Part shown: one piece after another, positions 37,060 through 45,909 of the stretch
Position numbering within the stretch: the first letter of the stretch is position 1
How the letters are laid out: each line of letters starts with the position of its first letter
Assembly: GCA_004298155.1 (NCBI GenBank)
Contig: SCRD01000028.1
Span: 186,001-250,000 of the forward strand
Direction of reading: 5' to 3'
DNA: 64,000 nt
Origin: Acidobacteriota bacterium
GTDB taxonomy: Bacteria; Acidobacteriota; Terriglobia; UBA7540
Translations under genes and position numbers: made by a program
Notes under the pieces: model-generated
What the model was told of the DNA's origin: nothing
Database searches by the model: none
What the model saw: the letters and a program-made list of their open reading frames with translations, nothing else

Positions 37060-38169
37060 ATGCCTGCACCGCTCTCCGCGATTGACGCCATTTCGCCCGC
37101 CTTTGATCGAGCGAAGCAGCAGCTCTTTCAGCCGTTTCGATTTGCCTTCTGGGCGCGCATGGGCCTGGTGGCGCTGGCGACGGGGGAATTTTACAGCAGC
37201 AGCAGTTGGGGCGGCATGCACTTCACGCTGCCGTCCGCAAGAAGGAACTCCGGCTACGCCTTTCCTGGCCCGCTGCAGCCACACTGGGAATATCTGAAGC
37301 GCTACCTTCCCTGGATCATTGTTGCTGCGCTGCTGTTGTTTGTGGCCATCGTCTTATGGGTGTATGCCTCGAGCGTCTTTCGTTTTATCCTTTTTGACAC
37401 GGTCCTGACAGATCGCTGCGCTATCAAGGCGCAATGGCGGCAATGGCGTTCACAGGGAACGAAATTCTTCCTGTGGAGGATCTGCCTGGGGCTCGGGATC
37501 GGCGCGGCGCTCGGGATATTAGTAGGCGCGTGCGCCCTGGTGGTCGCGGCCACGGGGGCGCTTAGGGACCCTCGCCAGCACCTCGCCTTGCTTGTGCTGG
37601 GAGGCTTGGCAGCGTTTCTGCTGCTGATATGCCTGATTATCCTGGCCGCGCTGATCACATTGTTCGCCAGGGATTTTGTGGTGCCCGTGATGGCCCTGGA
37701 AAACGTGGGGGTCATCGATGGGTGGCGGCGCGTGATCGCCTTGCTGGGCGCTGACAAGAAAGGCTACGCGGGATATATCTTGATGAAGATTGTCCTGGTG
37801 GTGGGCTGTACGATTCTTTTCGGGATACTGACCCTGATTGCCGTGCTGGTGCTCCTGATCCCGATTTCGATTGCCGGCGCCGGAGCCTACTTGTTTGCCA
37901 GATCGGCCGGGCTTCTGTTGAGTTTCCCAGCCATCGCCGTCGGCGCGGTCCTGGCGGCCATTGCGTTCGCACTCATCTTTTACGTCATCGCCCTGATTTC
38001 GGCCCCGGCCATGATGTTCTTCCAGGCTTACGTCATCCGCTTCCTGGGATCGCGCTACTCGCTGCTCGAAGCCCGCATTTCTGCGCCGCCTGCGCCGCCC
38101 ACGCCGCCCACGCCGCCCATGCCACCGGCTTTCCCAGGCGCCGGCGTTTTGCCGGCAGGCCCGGGTTAA
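37060..38169 (+). CDS. Polytopic membrane protein of unknown function
   Basis: About 369 residues. After a soluble N-terminus with an amphipathic segment (PAFDRAKQQLFQPFRFAFWARMGLVAL) there are six or seven strongly hydrophobic segments, then a Pro-rich cytosolic tail (PPAPPTPPTPPMPP). It recalls DUF7544-type or glycerophosphoryl-diester-phosphodiesterase-like membrane domains seen in Acidobacteria, but I cannot give a function. ATG 37060 follows AAAGG; a TTG two codons earlier is also possible. Its stop overlaps the pyrE stop by four bases (convergent). Confidence 0.75.
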   Translation: MPAPLSAIDAISPAFDRAKQQLFQPFRFAFWARMGLVALATGEFYSSSSWGGMHFTLPSARRNSGYAFPGPLQPHWEYLKRYLPWIIVAALLLFVAIVLWVYASSVFRFILFDTVLTDRCAIKAQWRQWRSQGTKFFLWRICLGLGIGAALGILVGACALVVAATGALRDPRQHLALLVLGGLAAFLLLICLIILAALITLFARDFVVPVMALENVGVIDGWRRVIALLGADKKGYAGYILMKIVLVVGCTILFGILTLIAVLVLLIPISIAGAGAYLFARSAGLLLSFPAIAVGAVLAAIAFALIFYVIALISAPAMMFFQAYVIRFLGSRYSLLEARISAPPAPPTPPTPPMPPAFPGAGVLPAGPG

Positions 38170-38756
38170 CGGGCGGGCCTGGTTGAGCCTGGGCGGCTGC
38201 CGGGTTTCACGGCAGGCTTGCCCTCCTTGCATAGAGGGCAATCATCCGGGTCCCAGGTTTTTACATCGAGTGTGACGAGGGCAGCCTTGGGGACGTCAAA
38301 CTTAACATTGCCGCCGCTGCGGTCAACCAAAGCGCCGATGCCCACCACCTTGCCGCCCGCCTCCTCGACGCAATGGGCGGTTTCACGAGTGGACTTGCCG
38401 GTTGTGATGACGTCTTCAACAACCAGCGCCGGTTCGCCCTGCTCGAGATGGAAACCCCGGCGCAGGGTCATCTCGCCGTCCTTGCGTTCGGTGAACAACG
38501 CTCTCAGGCCGAGCGCTCTTGCAACTTCATGCGCGACGATCACTCCGCCCAATGCCGGGGCCACCACGGTCTTTGCACCAAGTCCATCGAGTTTGGGCCC
38601 GAGTTCGGCGCATAGCTGTTCGGCGATGCGGGGATGCTGAAGCACCAGCGCGCACTGGATATAGCGGTCGCTGTGAAGCCCTGATGAAAGTACAAAATGC
38701 CCTTCAAGCAGGGCGGAATACTTGCGGAAGATCTTGAGAATTTCTTCTTCAGTCAT
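38166..38756 (-). CDS. pyrE: Orotate phosphoribosyltransferase PyrE
   Basis: Joins orotate to PRPP to form OMP. The PRPP-binding motif LVVEDVITTGKST is near residue 110; FVLSSGLHSDRYIQ and APALGGVIVAHEVARAL are typical of the family. ATG 38756 begins MTEEEILKIF; the frame extends upstream into pyrF but that part is a shadow. It starts eight bases after the pyrF stop, so pyrF-pyrE is a coupled pair catalysing the last two steps of UMP synthesis. The C-terminus has an extra CPLC-containing, Lys/Pro-rich tail. Confidence 0.95.
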   Translation of the reverse strand: MTEEEILKIFRKYSALLEGHFVLSSGLHSDRYIQCALVLQHPRIAEQLCAELGPKLDGLGAKTVVAPALGGVIVAHEVARALGLRALFTERKDGEMTLRRGFHLEQGEPALVVEDVITTGKSTRETAHCVEEAGGKVVGIGALVDRSGGNVKFDVPKAALVTLDVKTWDPDDCPLCKEGKPAVKPGSRPGSTRPAR

Positions 38757-38764
38757 GGATTGTC

Positions 38765-39508
38765 CTATGAAGATTGCCGGGTGTGCGTGGAAGCATTTTG
38801 CATTTCTTTCACGATTGCTTCTGCCGCTGCAGCCGGGTCCGGGGCCGCCGTTATGGGGCGGCCGACAACCAGGTAATCCGCTCCTGAGTCGAGAGCAGCC
38901 TGCGGTGTCGCGGTTCTCGACTGGTCGTTCGCAGCAGCGCCCGCGGGCCGAATGCCCGGAGTCACAATCAGGAAATTCGGTCCGCACTCCTTGCGCAGAG
39001 CGGAGACTTCTCTTGCGGATGCTACCACGCCATCCAGTCCCTGCGACTGGGCTAAGTGAGCCATGCGAAGAACAGCGCTCTCAGGCGGTCCGGCAATGCC
39101 CATTTCATCCAGGTCTTCGGCTGCCAGGCTGGTGAGGATGGTTACGGCCAGCACCAGCGGACGGGGTTGGCTTGCGGTTGTCCCTTCCGTGGCCCCATCA
39201 AGTGCAGCACGAAGCATTTTTCTTCCGCCCAGCGCGTGGACGTTCAGCAGCGTGGCCCCCATCTTTGCTGCGGCCCGGCAGGCGCCACGCACGGTGTTGG
39301 GAATATCAAGGAATTTAAGGTCGAGAAAAACCTTTTCGCCGGAATCGACCAGATACCGGGCCAGCATCGGGCCTTCGGCAGTGAATGCTTCCATCCCCAC
39401 TTTGAACATGCCGACCCGGCCGCGCAGTTTATCCGTCATTTGCGCGGCGGCCTCCGCGGAATTGAAATCCAGGGCAACAATCAGTTTGTCTCGGACGTGC
39501 ACCTGCAT
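38765..39508 (-). CDS. pyrF: Orotidine 5'-phosphate decarboxylase PyrF
   Basis: Decarboxylates OMP to UMP. The barrel enzyme motif DLKFLDIPNTV carries the catalytic Asp-Lys-Asp set; LIVALDFNSAEAA at the N-terminus, TPGIRPAG, and DYLVVGRPIT complete the phosphate site. ATG 39508 is very close to its AGGAG; a GTG six bases later has better spacing and may be the actual start. The much longer open frame upstream is not coding. Located directly before pyrE. Confidence 0.93.
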   Translation of the reverse strand: MQVHVRDKLIVALDFNSAEAAAQMTDKLRGRVGMFKVGMEAFTAEGPMLARYLVDSGEKVFLDLKFLDIPNTVRGACRAAAKMGATLLNVHALGGRKMLRAALDGATEGTTASQPRPLVLAVTILTSLAAEDLDEMGIAGPPESAVLRMAHLAQSQGLDGVVASAREVSALRKECGPNFLIVTPGIRPAGAAANDQSRTATPQAALDSGADYLVVGRPITAAPDPAAAAEAIVKEMQNASTHTRQSS

Positions 39509-39671
39509 TCTCCTGGTTCCGGTTCGCCTGGCGTGGCCGAACATTACTTTACGAACAGAAAAGGCAATAAAGGATTGTAAATGGACACGGGAAAAAACTA
39601 AATGGAAAAACTTCATCTTCCCGCATGGAGCAGGGAAATGCCATTGAACAGCGGGTTGCCTCTTTTCCATT

Positions 39672-40727
39672 TTACTTTTTGTGCGGGCGTTGTGATATTT
39701 CCGCTTTGTCCGGGGAAAGGCGCCTGAGAGCGGCCGCTTGTTTACGATATCGCGCCACGTTGCGCTGGTGCTCTGGCAGAGTTCTCGCAAATTGGTGGCT
39801 GCCGTGGTTGTTGCTGACAAAGTAGAGAAAATCCGTAGAGGCAGGATGAAGGGCCGCCAGGATGGAGGCTTTCCCGGGATTGCAGATCGGGCCGGGAGGC
39901 AGCCCTGTGTGGACATAGGTGTTATAAGGAGACCTCCGATTCAGGTCGCTTTCGGTGATTGGCGCTGGCGGCAAATGTACCATTTCGGCGGCGTATGCCA
40001 CAGAAGGGTCACACTGCAGAAGCATCCGTTTTTGCAAACGCAACCCGAAAACCTGAGCAATAATGGGACGCTCGTCAGGGTCGGGCGTTTCTTTTTCGAT
40101 CAAGGATGCGAGCGTCATGACCTGGTGGATGTTTTCATCTGAATGGCTGAGGTCCTTCAGGAAGCCCTCGTGCAGAACTTCCCGAAAACGCGCCAGCATT
40201 GTCATTGCGATGTGTGCTGCCGAGGGGCGGAATTCAAAACGATAAGTGTCCGGAAAAAGGTACCCTTCCAGCGATGGCGCCTGTGGATCGAGGTCATGGA
40301 CGAGAGAGGCTTCCTGGGTGACCCGCAGAAAGTCTTCAGGGTCGATTCCGAGCCTTCTTTGCAGGATTCGCGCGATATCAAAACGGTTGGAACCTTCAGG
40401 AATAACCACCGTGCGGAAATAGACGTCACCGCGGACAATCTTGCGGTAGACATCCAGCGGCCGCAGGGGGTGGTTGAAGAGGTACTCGCCAGCCTTCAAA
40501 TGATGGCGCCATCTGCCGGCGCCATAGATCAAAAGGAACGGTGCCCTGTGGGCGAGGACGCCCTTCTCTACCAGCCGGGTCGCAACTTCCGGCGCCTGCA
40601 TTCCTGGCGGAATATCCACGATGACCTCACCGGAGTAGCCGCGATAAGGCCGGAAAATGTCAATAGCCGCCAGGCTAAGGGCCGCAATGAATGCGATGAC
40701 AGCCAGCGCCAGGATCCATTTCTTCAA
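39672..40727 (-). CDS. mltG: Endolytic murein transglycosylase MltG
   Basis: Cuts nascent glycan strands inside the chain and so helps set glycan length. One N-terminal membrane helix (about 4-24), then a LysM-like region (VIVDIPPGMQAPEVATRLVEKGV) and the YceG catalytic domain with SLEGYLFPDTY, the catalytic Glu 211 in LASLIEKET, and SPYNTYVHTGLPPGPICNPG. At 351 residues it is normal. Its start overlaps the ruvX stop by four bases (ATGA-type), so the two are coupled. Confidence 0.95.
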   Translation of the reverse strand: MKKWILALAVIAFIAALSLAAIDIFRPYRGYSGEVIVDIPPGMQAPEVATRLVEKGVLAHRAPFLLIYGAGRWRHHLKAGEYLFNHPLRPLDVYRKIVRGDVYFRTVVIPEGSNRFDIARILQRRLGIDPEDFLRVTQEASLVHDLDPQAPSLEGYLFPDTYRFEFRPSAAHIAMTMLARFREVLHEGFLKDLSHSDENIHQVMTLASLIEKETPDPDERPIIAQVFGLRLQKRMLLQCDPSVAYAAEMVHLPPAPITESDLNRRSPYNTYVHTGLPPGPICNPGKASILAALHPASTDFLYFVSNNHGSHQFARTLPEHQRNVARYRKQAAALRRLSPDKAEISQRPHKK

Positions 40728-41179
40728 AGGTCGCCTCCACCGGCGTCAGTCTGGCTGAGCTGGTTGGCATGGTGGTCCAGGTAGTTCTGGAGGAGCAGAA
40801 CAGCCGCCACTCGATCAACGGCATGCTGGCGCTTGTTGATGCTGAGGCCCGCCGACCTTAGCATCCGGTTGGCCTCCGCGCTGGTCAACCGTTCATCCCA
40901 CAACTCCACAGGGAAGGTGAATTTGCCCTGCAACCTTTTGGCAAAATCTTCGGCCTTGAGTGACATCGATGTCGCTTTCCCGGAATGGCCGATGGGGTTA
41001 CCCACGATGATTCTCCCGACGGAATATTCCTCAGCCACAGCGCGTATGTATTCAATATCTTTTCGAATGGCGGTTCGCTCAAGAGTTGGGAGTCCCTGGG
41101 CGGTGATGCCCAGAGCGTCAGAGACGGCCAGACCAATGCGCCTGAGTCCAAAATCGATAGCCAATACCCTTGCCGGCAA
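40724..41179 (-). CDS. ruvX: Putative pre-16S rRNA nuclease / Holliday junction resolvase RuvX (YqgF)
   Basis: RNase H-like fold nuclease implicated in 16S 5'-end maturation. VLAIDFGLRRIGLAVSD with the first catalytic Asp, IIVGNPIGHSG, LWDERLTSAEA with the Glu and DRVAAVLLLQNYLD with the final Asp are present. A TTG at 41179 right after AGGAAGG gives 151 residues, the family length; the frame continues upstream to a GTG at 41251 without conserved sequence. Coupled to mltG, the usual neighbour in many bacteria. Confidence 0.88.
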   Translation of the reverse strand: MPARVLAIDFGLRRIGLAVSDALGITAQGLPTLERTAIRKDIEYIRAVAEEYSVGRIIVGNPIGHSGKATSMSLKAEDFAKRLQGKFTFPVELWDERLTSAEANRMLRSAGLSINKRQHAVDRVAAVLLLQNYLDHHANQLSQTDAGGGDL

Positions 41180-41363
41180 GCTTCCTTCCTGTCGGGCGGA
41201 GCGGTATCCAATAGATCGTTCCCTTGCTGCCCATCGAGTTTTCACTGTCACTTATGATACACCGCGTTGCGCAATGTCTCGATTGCCCCCGGTTGTTGGA
41301 GGAAACGCTAAAGATGATCGGATGCTTCTTGGCTGGGCGGGAAGGAGAAATGCTGGATAGTGT

Positions 41364-42296
41364 TCAGCCACCCTTTCCTTCTGGGTTCTGATGGTCATTG
41401 AACATTGCAGAGGAAGCTCCGGCTCCGGCCGGGGCAAAATACTTGAATCCCTGGAAGGTAACAAAAAGGCTCGTTGCCAGGACAAGCTCGCCCACTGCGG
41501 CGTGAGTTACATTCATGACTGTGAGTCCGGGTTGGGGACCCGATACGGCACGGGCGTTGAGATTCATGCTGTAGGATATGATCCCGAAGAAAAGCTGCAA
41601 GCCAACGACTTCCGCGAGGAAAACGGCCGAAATCTTGAAGGCGCGCATATGCGAAAACTTGGTCATCGCCATCTCCAGAACCCACAAGGAGCAGGCCATC
41701 ACGGCAATTCCCAACACCAGGTGCGGCGCAATGCCAAGTGCTTTTTCCCGGAAACCTTTTCCCAGAAAGGGCTGTATGAACACCGCTGTGGTTGTGAAAA
41801 CCAGTACCTGCCGCATTGAGGGGGATGCGAGGTCGGGCGCCTTGGGCTCATCCCACCGCCAGTCCGTTCGCGTAAAGAGGGCCAGGCATACCGTCAGGCA
41901 GAAAAATGTCTGAATGCCGAATACATAACCAACCGACACCTCTGCCGGAAACCGGTGCTGGGTGGGGCTTAACACTGCAAACGCCATGGCGAGAAGAACG
42001 CCCACTGCAATGATTCCCAGGTTTTTCAGGTATCGGCGCGATTTGCTCTTCCACAACCACCAAACGAAAACGACAGTTAATGCGGTCACCGTTATGGCCA
42101 GGATCAAGAAGGCATGTGCATACTTACCGGGAGAAGGGGGTGAAGGGAACCCGGCGCCGCTAGGGAAGGGCGTGATAAGGCTTGCCCCGTGGCTCGACGA
42201 AGCGAGCACCCCGGTCATGTAAAGGAGAAACGCCATAACGGCAATCAGGCTTCCAAACCTGTGCAACCAGGAAACGCCGTTTTCAGTTTCACTCAT
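41364..42296 (-). CDS. COX15/CtaA-like heme A synthase family membrane protein
   Basis: About 310 residues with eight hydrophobic helices arranged as two similar halves, each with paired histidines (WLHRFGSL and KYAHAFLI in the first half; APHLVLGIAV and NVTHAAVGELVLAT in the second), as expected for the heme-binding helices of COX15/CtaA. Heme A synthase oxidises heme O for aa3-type oxidases. No ctaB or oxidase subunit gene is near, so function rests on the fold alone; a divergent member is possible. ATG 42296 starts directly at MSETENGV; a TTG ten codons earlier is also in frame. Confidence 0.7.
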   Translation of the reverse strand: MSETENGVSWLHRFGSLIAVMAFLLYMTGVLASSSHGASLITPFPSGAGFPSPPSPGKYAHAFLILAITVTALTVVFVWWLWKSKSRRYLKNLGIIAVGVLLAMAFAVLSPTQHRFPAEVSVGYVFGIQTFFCLTVCLALFTRTDWRWDEPKAPDLASPSMRQVLVFTTTAVFIQPFLGKGFREKALGIAPHLVLGIAVMACSLWVLEMAMTKFSHMRAFKISAVFLAEVVGLQLFFGIISYSMNLNARAVSGPQPGLTVMNVTHAAVGELVLATSLFVTFQGFKYFAPAGAGASSAMFNDHQNPEGKGG

Positions 42297-42420
42297 GATG
42301 AAGAGCCTCAGACCGATCCGCTGCAAGCATGGAAGCCAAAACTAACCCTACTGATGGTTGACTGGGTATGAAAAACACTCCGATGGATCGCCTTGTGGCT
42401 GCCCGGTAACCCGGCCCCGG

Positions 42421-43200
42421 TCAGGGCTTGCTCATCCTGGCCAGGAGCCTGGCAACAGTTTCGCGTGGAAGGAACCGTTGTGCGAAAATGCTGGCCTTAT
42501 TAACCAAACGCGGCACCACCAGCCCACCGCCTTGCTGGAGCTGCATGAGCGCGTCATTGACCACTTCCTCAGGTGGCTGCGGGCCGCCCGGAAACTTGTG
42601 GCGTCCCTCGCGCGCGCCGATGTTCACAAAATTGGTTCGTGTGCCGCCGGGGCAGAGTGTTACCACAGCCACCTTGTAAGGCCTCAACTCTTCCCGAATC
42701 GCCATCGAGAAGCTGCTCATAAAGGCTTTTGTAGCAGCATATGCTGTTGCGTATGGAATCGGCTGAAAGCCTGTCATCGATGAAACATTGATGATTCCGC
42801 CATTTTGCCGTTCAATCATCCCCGGCAGAAGGTGGTAAGTTAGCTCCATCAGGGCCTCTATTTGCAGGCGCATCAAGCTCGTTTGTTGATCGAAGGGCAG
42901 TTCCCAGAACTTCCCTCGGGCGCCGAAGCCTGCGTTATTGACAAGGAGGTCGATTGCATACCCGCGCTGATTGACCTGCCGGGCAAGTTGTCCGCCTGCC
43001 CCGGGCACGCTCAAGTCTATTTCCAGAGGTTCGGCGAGAATGGTGTGTTTAGTCTTGAGTTCGCTTCCCAGAGTCTCGAGTTTGTGGCCAGAGCGTGCAA
43101 CCAGGAGTACATTCTTCCCACGCGCAGCGAGCTGACGGGCAAAACATTCTCCGATGCCGCTTGACGCGCCGGTAATCAGTGAGTAAAAGGGAGGACTCAT
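42421..43200 (-). CDS. Short-chain dehydrogenase, DltE-like
   Basis: A 259-residue classical SDR with TGASSGIG, LVNNAGFGARG, NVSSMTGFQ (catalytic Ser) and YAATKAF (Tyr and Lys). PGGTRTNF and the C-terminal FLPRETVARLLARM resemble the DltE/YqjQ branch, often found next to lipid-modifying enzymes. Its ATG overlaps the stop of the fatty-acid-hydroxylase gene (ATGA), so the two are translated together and likely act on one lipid. The substrate is unknown. Confidence 0.88.
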   Translation of the reverse strand: MSPPFYSLITGASSGIGECFARQLAARGKNVLLVARSGHKLETLGSELKTKHTILAEPLEIDLSVPGAGGQLARQVNQRGYAIDLLVNNAGFGARGKFWELPFDQQTSLMRLQIEALMELTYHLLPGMIERQNGGIINVSSMTGFQPIPYATAYAATKAFMSSFSMAIREELRPYKVAVVTLCPGGTRTNFVNIGAREGRHKFPGGPQPPEEVVNDALMQLQQGGGLVVPRLVNKASIFAQRFLPRETVARLLARMSKP

Positions 43201-43955
43201 GCCTCAAGCCCGGTGGCTGAACTTTGTGAGCTCCTGGCGCTTGTACTAAAGCCTACAGAGCGCTTCCGATGATAAAGAGCTTCACGCACGGGCCCCGGAT
43301 AGCGCGTCTTGAAGATGATATCCCAGAAACCGTTGGTGAGGCCGTAGCCCTTCTCCATGCCTTTCGGGCTGTGGTGGTAATAGTGGTGCCTCTTGATATA
43401 ACGGAAGTAAGGACTTCGGAAGTTATAAAAGTGCACAGAGTGATGTATCCATTCCTCGATCACATAGCATTGCACCACACCCGCCAGGAGGACGGGAAGC
43501 GTGTAGACCGGTGCAATAAAGCTCACCGGCGCGGCAACGAAAAACAAGGGAAGGAGATCCCGCAGCTCTCCGTTGATGTGATGTCCGTCGAAAGGGCGCT
43601 CATGATGTTCCCAGTGGAGCGGATCCAGGCGTTCGTGCAGGAACCGGCGGATGATCCCTTCGCCCGGAGCAAAGCGCCCATGCAGCACGAATCGATGGAA
43701 GAGGTATTCTACAAATGTCCAAATCGGCAGCCCGCAGGCATAGAAGAAAATCGCAGCCAGAGGGTGCGGCGAACGCAACGCGAAGAAAAGTACGACAAGG
43801 GCATAGAAAGTGTAAAAAACCGTCATCGGGTAGAGCCGATGGCGGGAAATGCGGGCCTGCTGGCGCTTGTAGACGCCGAATGGTACATCGGTATATGCCA
43901 ACCGGAGCTCGCTCTGCTCAACTCGCGCGGTTTCACCTGAAACGATCTTCCCCAT
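43197..43955 (-). CDS. Fatty acid hydroxylase / sterol desaturase superfamily membrane enzyme
   Basis: About 252 residues with three to four membrane helices and the full histidine-box set of di-iron membrane oxygenases: EYLFHRFVLH, HWEHHERPFDGHH, WIHHSVHFY and RHHYYHHSP. Such enzymes hydroxylate or desaturate lipid tails using oxygen. ATG 43955 is chosen because the 17 residues before it look non-coding. Overlap with the SDR gene suggests hydroxylation followed by oxidation of a lipid (inference); chemistry on the phylum's unusual membrane lipids would be an interesting possibility, but nothing in the sequence proves it. Confidence 0.85.
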   Translation of the reverse strand: MGKIVSGETARVEQSELRLAYTDVPFGVYKRQQARISRHRLYPMTVFYTFYALVVLFFALRSPHPLAAIFFYACGLPIWTFVEYLFHRFVLHGRFAPGEGIIRRFLHERLDPLHWEHHERPFDGHHINGELRDLLPLFFVAAPVSFIAPVYTLPVLLAGVVQCYVIEEWIHHSVHFYNFRSPYFRYIKRHHYYHHSPKGMEKGYGLTNGFWDIIFKTRYPGPVREALYHRKRSVGFSTSARSSQSSATGLEA

Positions 43956-44497
43956 TGATGCCCCCAGCGTGTAATGTTCCCGCTTCTTCAAGCAATAGAT
44001 GCACAAGCCAGGTTGCGGTTACACCTTTGCGCCCGTGTGAGTTATTAGCGGTGCGAGCCGATTGTCCAGTTTACAGATAATAGATTCTAACCCGGGACTC
44101 CGACATCATCAATACTGTTGTTCTTAACCCAAATAAGCGCGCGCAAGGCCAAGTTGTATTTGTGCCTCTGCGCAATCTACGCCTAAGGTGGAAGGATGTA
44201 CGCAGGCTCGTAAGAACCATCCGCCAGAGGCTGTCTCGACCGAGTTCGCAATCTGGCGGCGGACGGCTATCACAATCATGATTGGTGTTGTGTTCAACAA
44301 CTGGATATAGAAGGCCATCTTGGAGTTTTACTGCATAGCTTTTCGCAGAAGATTGGATACAATAAACGCGATGAGCTGAAGAGTATTGTCGCGGGCAGAT
44401 CGTGAGGCGCCGGGCGTTCGTGTGGTGGGGCTAAGGTGCAGAGAAAAATGGTTGCTATGCCTCCATGAATTTATCTGGTGCGGCGCGGGAGAAATTT
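43956..44497 (+). other. Intergenic region between divergent genes
   Basis: About 540 bases between the hydroxylase and the DipZ-like gene. A GATACAAT (-10-like, near 44354) is present, without a good -35. A 64-codon frame on the minus strand (44124-44318) has no ribosome site or family resemblance. I see no RNA gene or terminator. Confidence 0.35.
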
Positions 44498-45826
44498 ATG
44501 TGTAATCTCAAGCGAGACTTTGATGGCGGAGGCGGCCTCTATACCGCATGCGCCTTGCTTGCTTTTCTCTATCTTGCAATCAGTTCGTGGACGAATCCCG
44601 TTCGCCTCCTGCCGCAGGAAATTGATTCTTCGGTCTTGATTAAGATGCGCGAACGCGCGCCGGAATTCCCAAACGAATCGCCATCCAATCCTCGGTTTTC
44701 TTCGCCGCCATCTCTTCCGCCAACCCCCATAGGTTCTCCACGGGGAATGCCGGACACTGGCGTGTCGCAATCCCCGGGCATGTCAGCACCCTCAATGGCA
44801 CCATCCGCTGCGAACGTGGAGTGGATTAATTCACTGCCTCTGACGATGGCGGGGCTGAGGGGAAAAGTTGTTCTGATCGATTTCTGGGAATACACCTGCA
44901 TCAACTGCATTCGTACCTTTGGTGAAAACAAGAAATGGTATGAGAGATACCACAAGTACGGATTTGAAATCATCGGCGTCCACTGCCCGGAGTTTGATAT
45001 TGCCTATCGGGTTTCTAACGTGAAGGATGCTGTCAAAAGATTTGAACTTCACTATCCGGTTGTTGTTGATGATAAATTCCTGATTTGGCGGGCCTATCAT
45101 AATTCAACATGGCCGAACCGGTTCCTGATTGATGCCAAAGGTTATATTCGTTATGATCGTTCGGGCGAAGGTGGCGACAGCGCACTGGAGCACGCCATCC
45201 AGCAGCTGTTGAAAGAGGCGACTCCAAGTCTAGAATTTCCTGCGAGCTACACGATCCCGCCGGAGCAGAACGCCTTTGCGGCCTCATGCGGTGCGACGAC
45301 GCCTGAGATGTATGTGGGCCAGTGGGGAGACCGTGGGATCCTTTCAAACAAGCAGGGATATTCCAAGGGTAAGGCAATCAACTATACCCTTCCAGCGAAT
45401 CTCGAGGACGGGCACGCTGCCGTCTCAGGGCGTTGGGAAACTGATAAGGGCAGCATTTCCGGCCAGAGCAACGGCATGATTTACCGGGGGAAGGTAAATG
45501 GGAATGCTCCCTCGAGTGACGAACTGGTCATGCGCTATCATGCGCGGGAACTGTATTGTGTGATGAATGTGGAGCACGGCCGTGCTTCTCGCGTTTACAT
45601 TCGCCAGGACGGGAGAGATCTGACACCGCAGGACAAGGGTGTTGACGTCAAATTTGATGCTGAAAGGCACTCGTATATCGAAGTGCGTGAGCCGCGGATG
45701 TACTACCTTACTGCCAACCCGAAGTCCGGCAGCCACAAGGTGGAGTTGTTTCCCACCCGGCCAGGCTTAACGATCAATTCATTCACGTTTGGCAACGATT
45801 GCCAGACGAAATTTTCTCACCTTTAG
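44498..45826 (+). CDS. Exported DipZ-like thioredoxin with C-terminal carbohydrate-binding-like domain
   Basis: About 442 residues. An N-terminal membrane helix (LYTACALLAFLYLAISSW) is followed by a Pro/Ser-rich linker (about 65-110) and a redoxin domain with WEYTCINCIRTF; the CINC active site and the later IIGVHCPEFDIAY and FLIDAKGYIRYDRSGEGG closely recall the extracytoplasmic part of DipZ/CcdA2 proteins. The C-terminal 160 residues, beginning near PEMYVGQWG, resemble the beta-sandwich that follows the thioredoxin in DipZ. The CcdA membrane half is missing, so it must get its electrons from elsewhere. ATG 44498 has GGGAGA at good spacing; ATG 44465 is the alternative. Confidence 0.8.
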   Translation: MCNLKRDFDGGGGLYTACALLAFLYLAISSWTNPVRLLPQEIDSSVLIKMRERAPEFPNESPSNPRFSSPPSLPPTPIGSPRGMPDTGVSQSPGMSAPSMAPSAANVEWINSLPLTMAGLRGKVVLIDFWEYTCINCIRTFGENKKWYERYHKYGFEIIGVHCPEFDIAYRVSNVKDAVKRFELHYPVVVDDKFLIWRAYHNSTWPNRFLIDAKGYIRYDRSGEGGDSALEHAIQQLLKEATPSLEFPASYTIPPEQNAFAASCGATTPEMYVGQWGDRGILSNKQGYSKGKAINYTLPANLEDGHAAVSGRWETDKGSISGQSNGMIYRGKVNGNAPSSDELVMRYHARELYCVMNVEHGRASRVYIRQDGRDLTPQDKGVDVKFDAERHSYIEVREPRMYYLTANPKSGSHKVELFPTRPGLTINSFTFGNDCQTKFSHL

Positions 45827-45909
45827 AGAACGTTTCATGCCGTGGCCGGGAAGCTGGTTGAGAGCGAAAGGCGCCTGCCTGAATTACTCGTTGCCTCTCT
45901 GTCCAGTCC

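Noticed and set aside
44124-44318. 64-codon minus-strand frame between the hydroxylase and DipZ-like genes
   Set aside because: No ribosome site, no family resemblance and a hydrophobic start that looks accidental.
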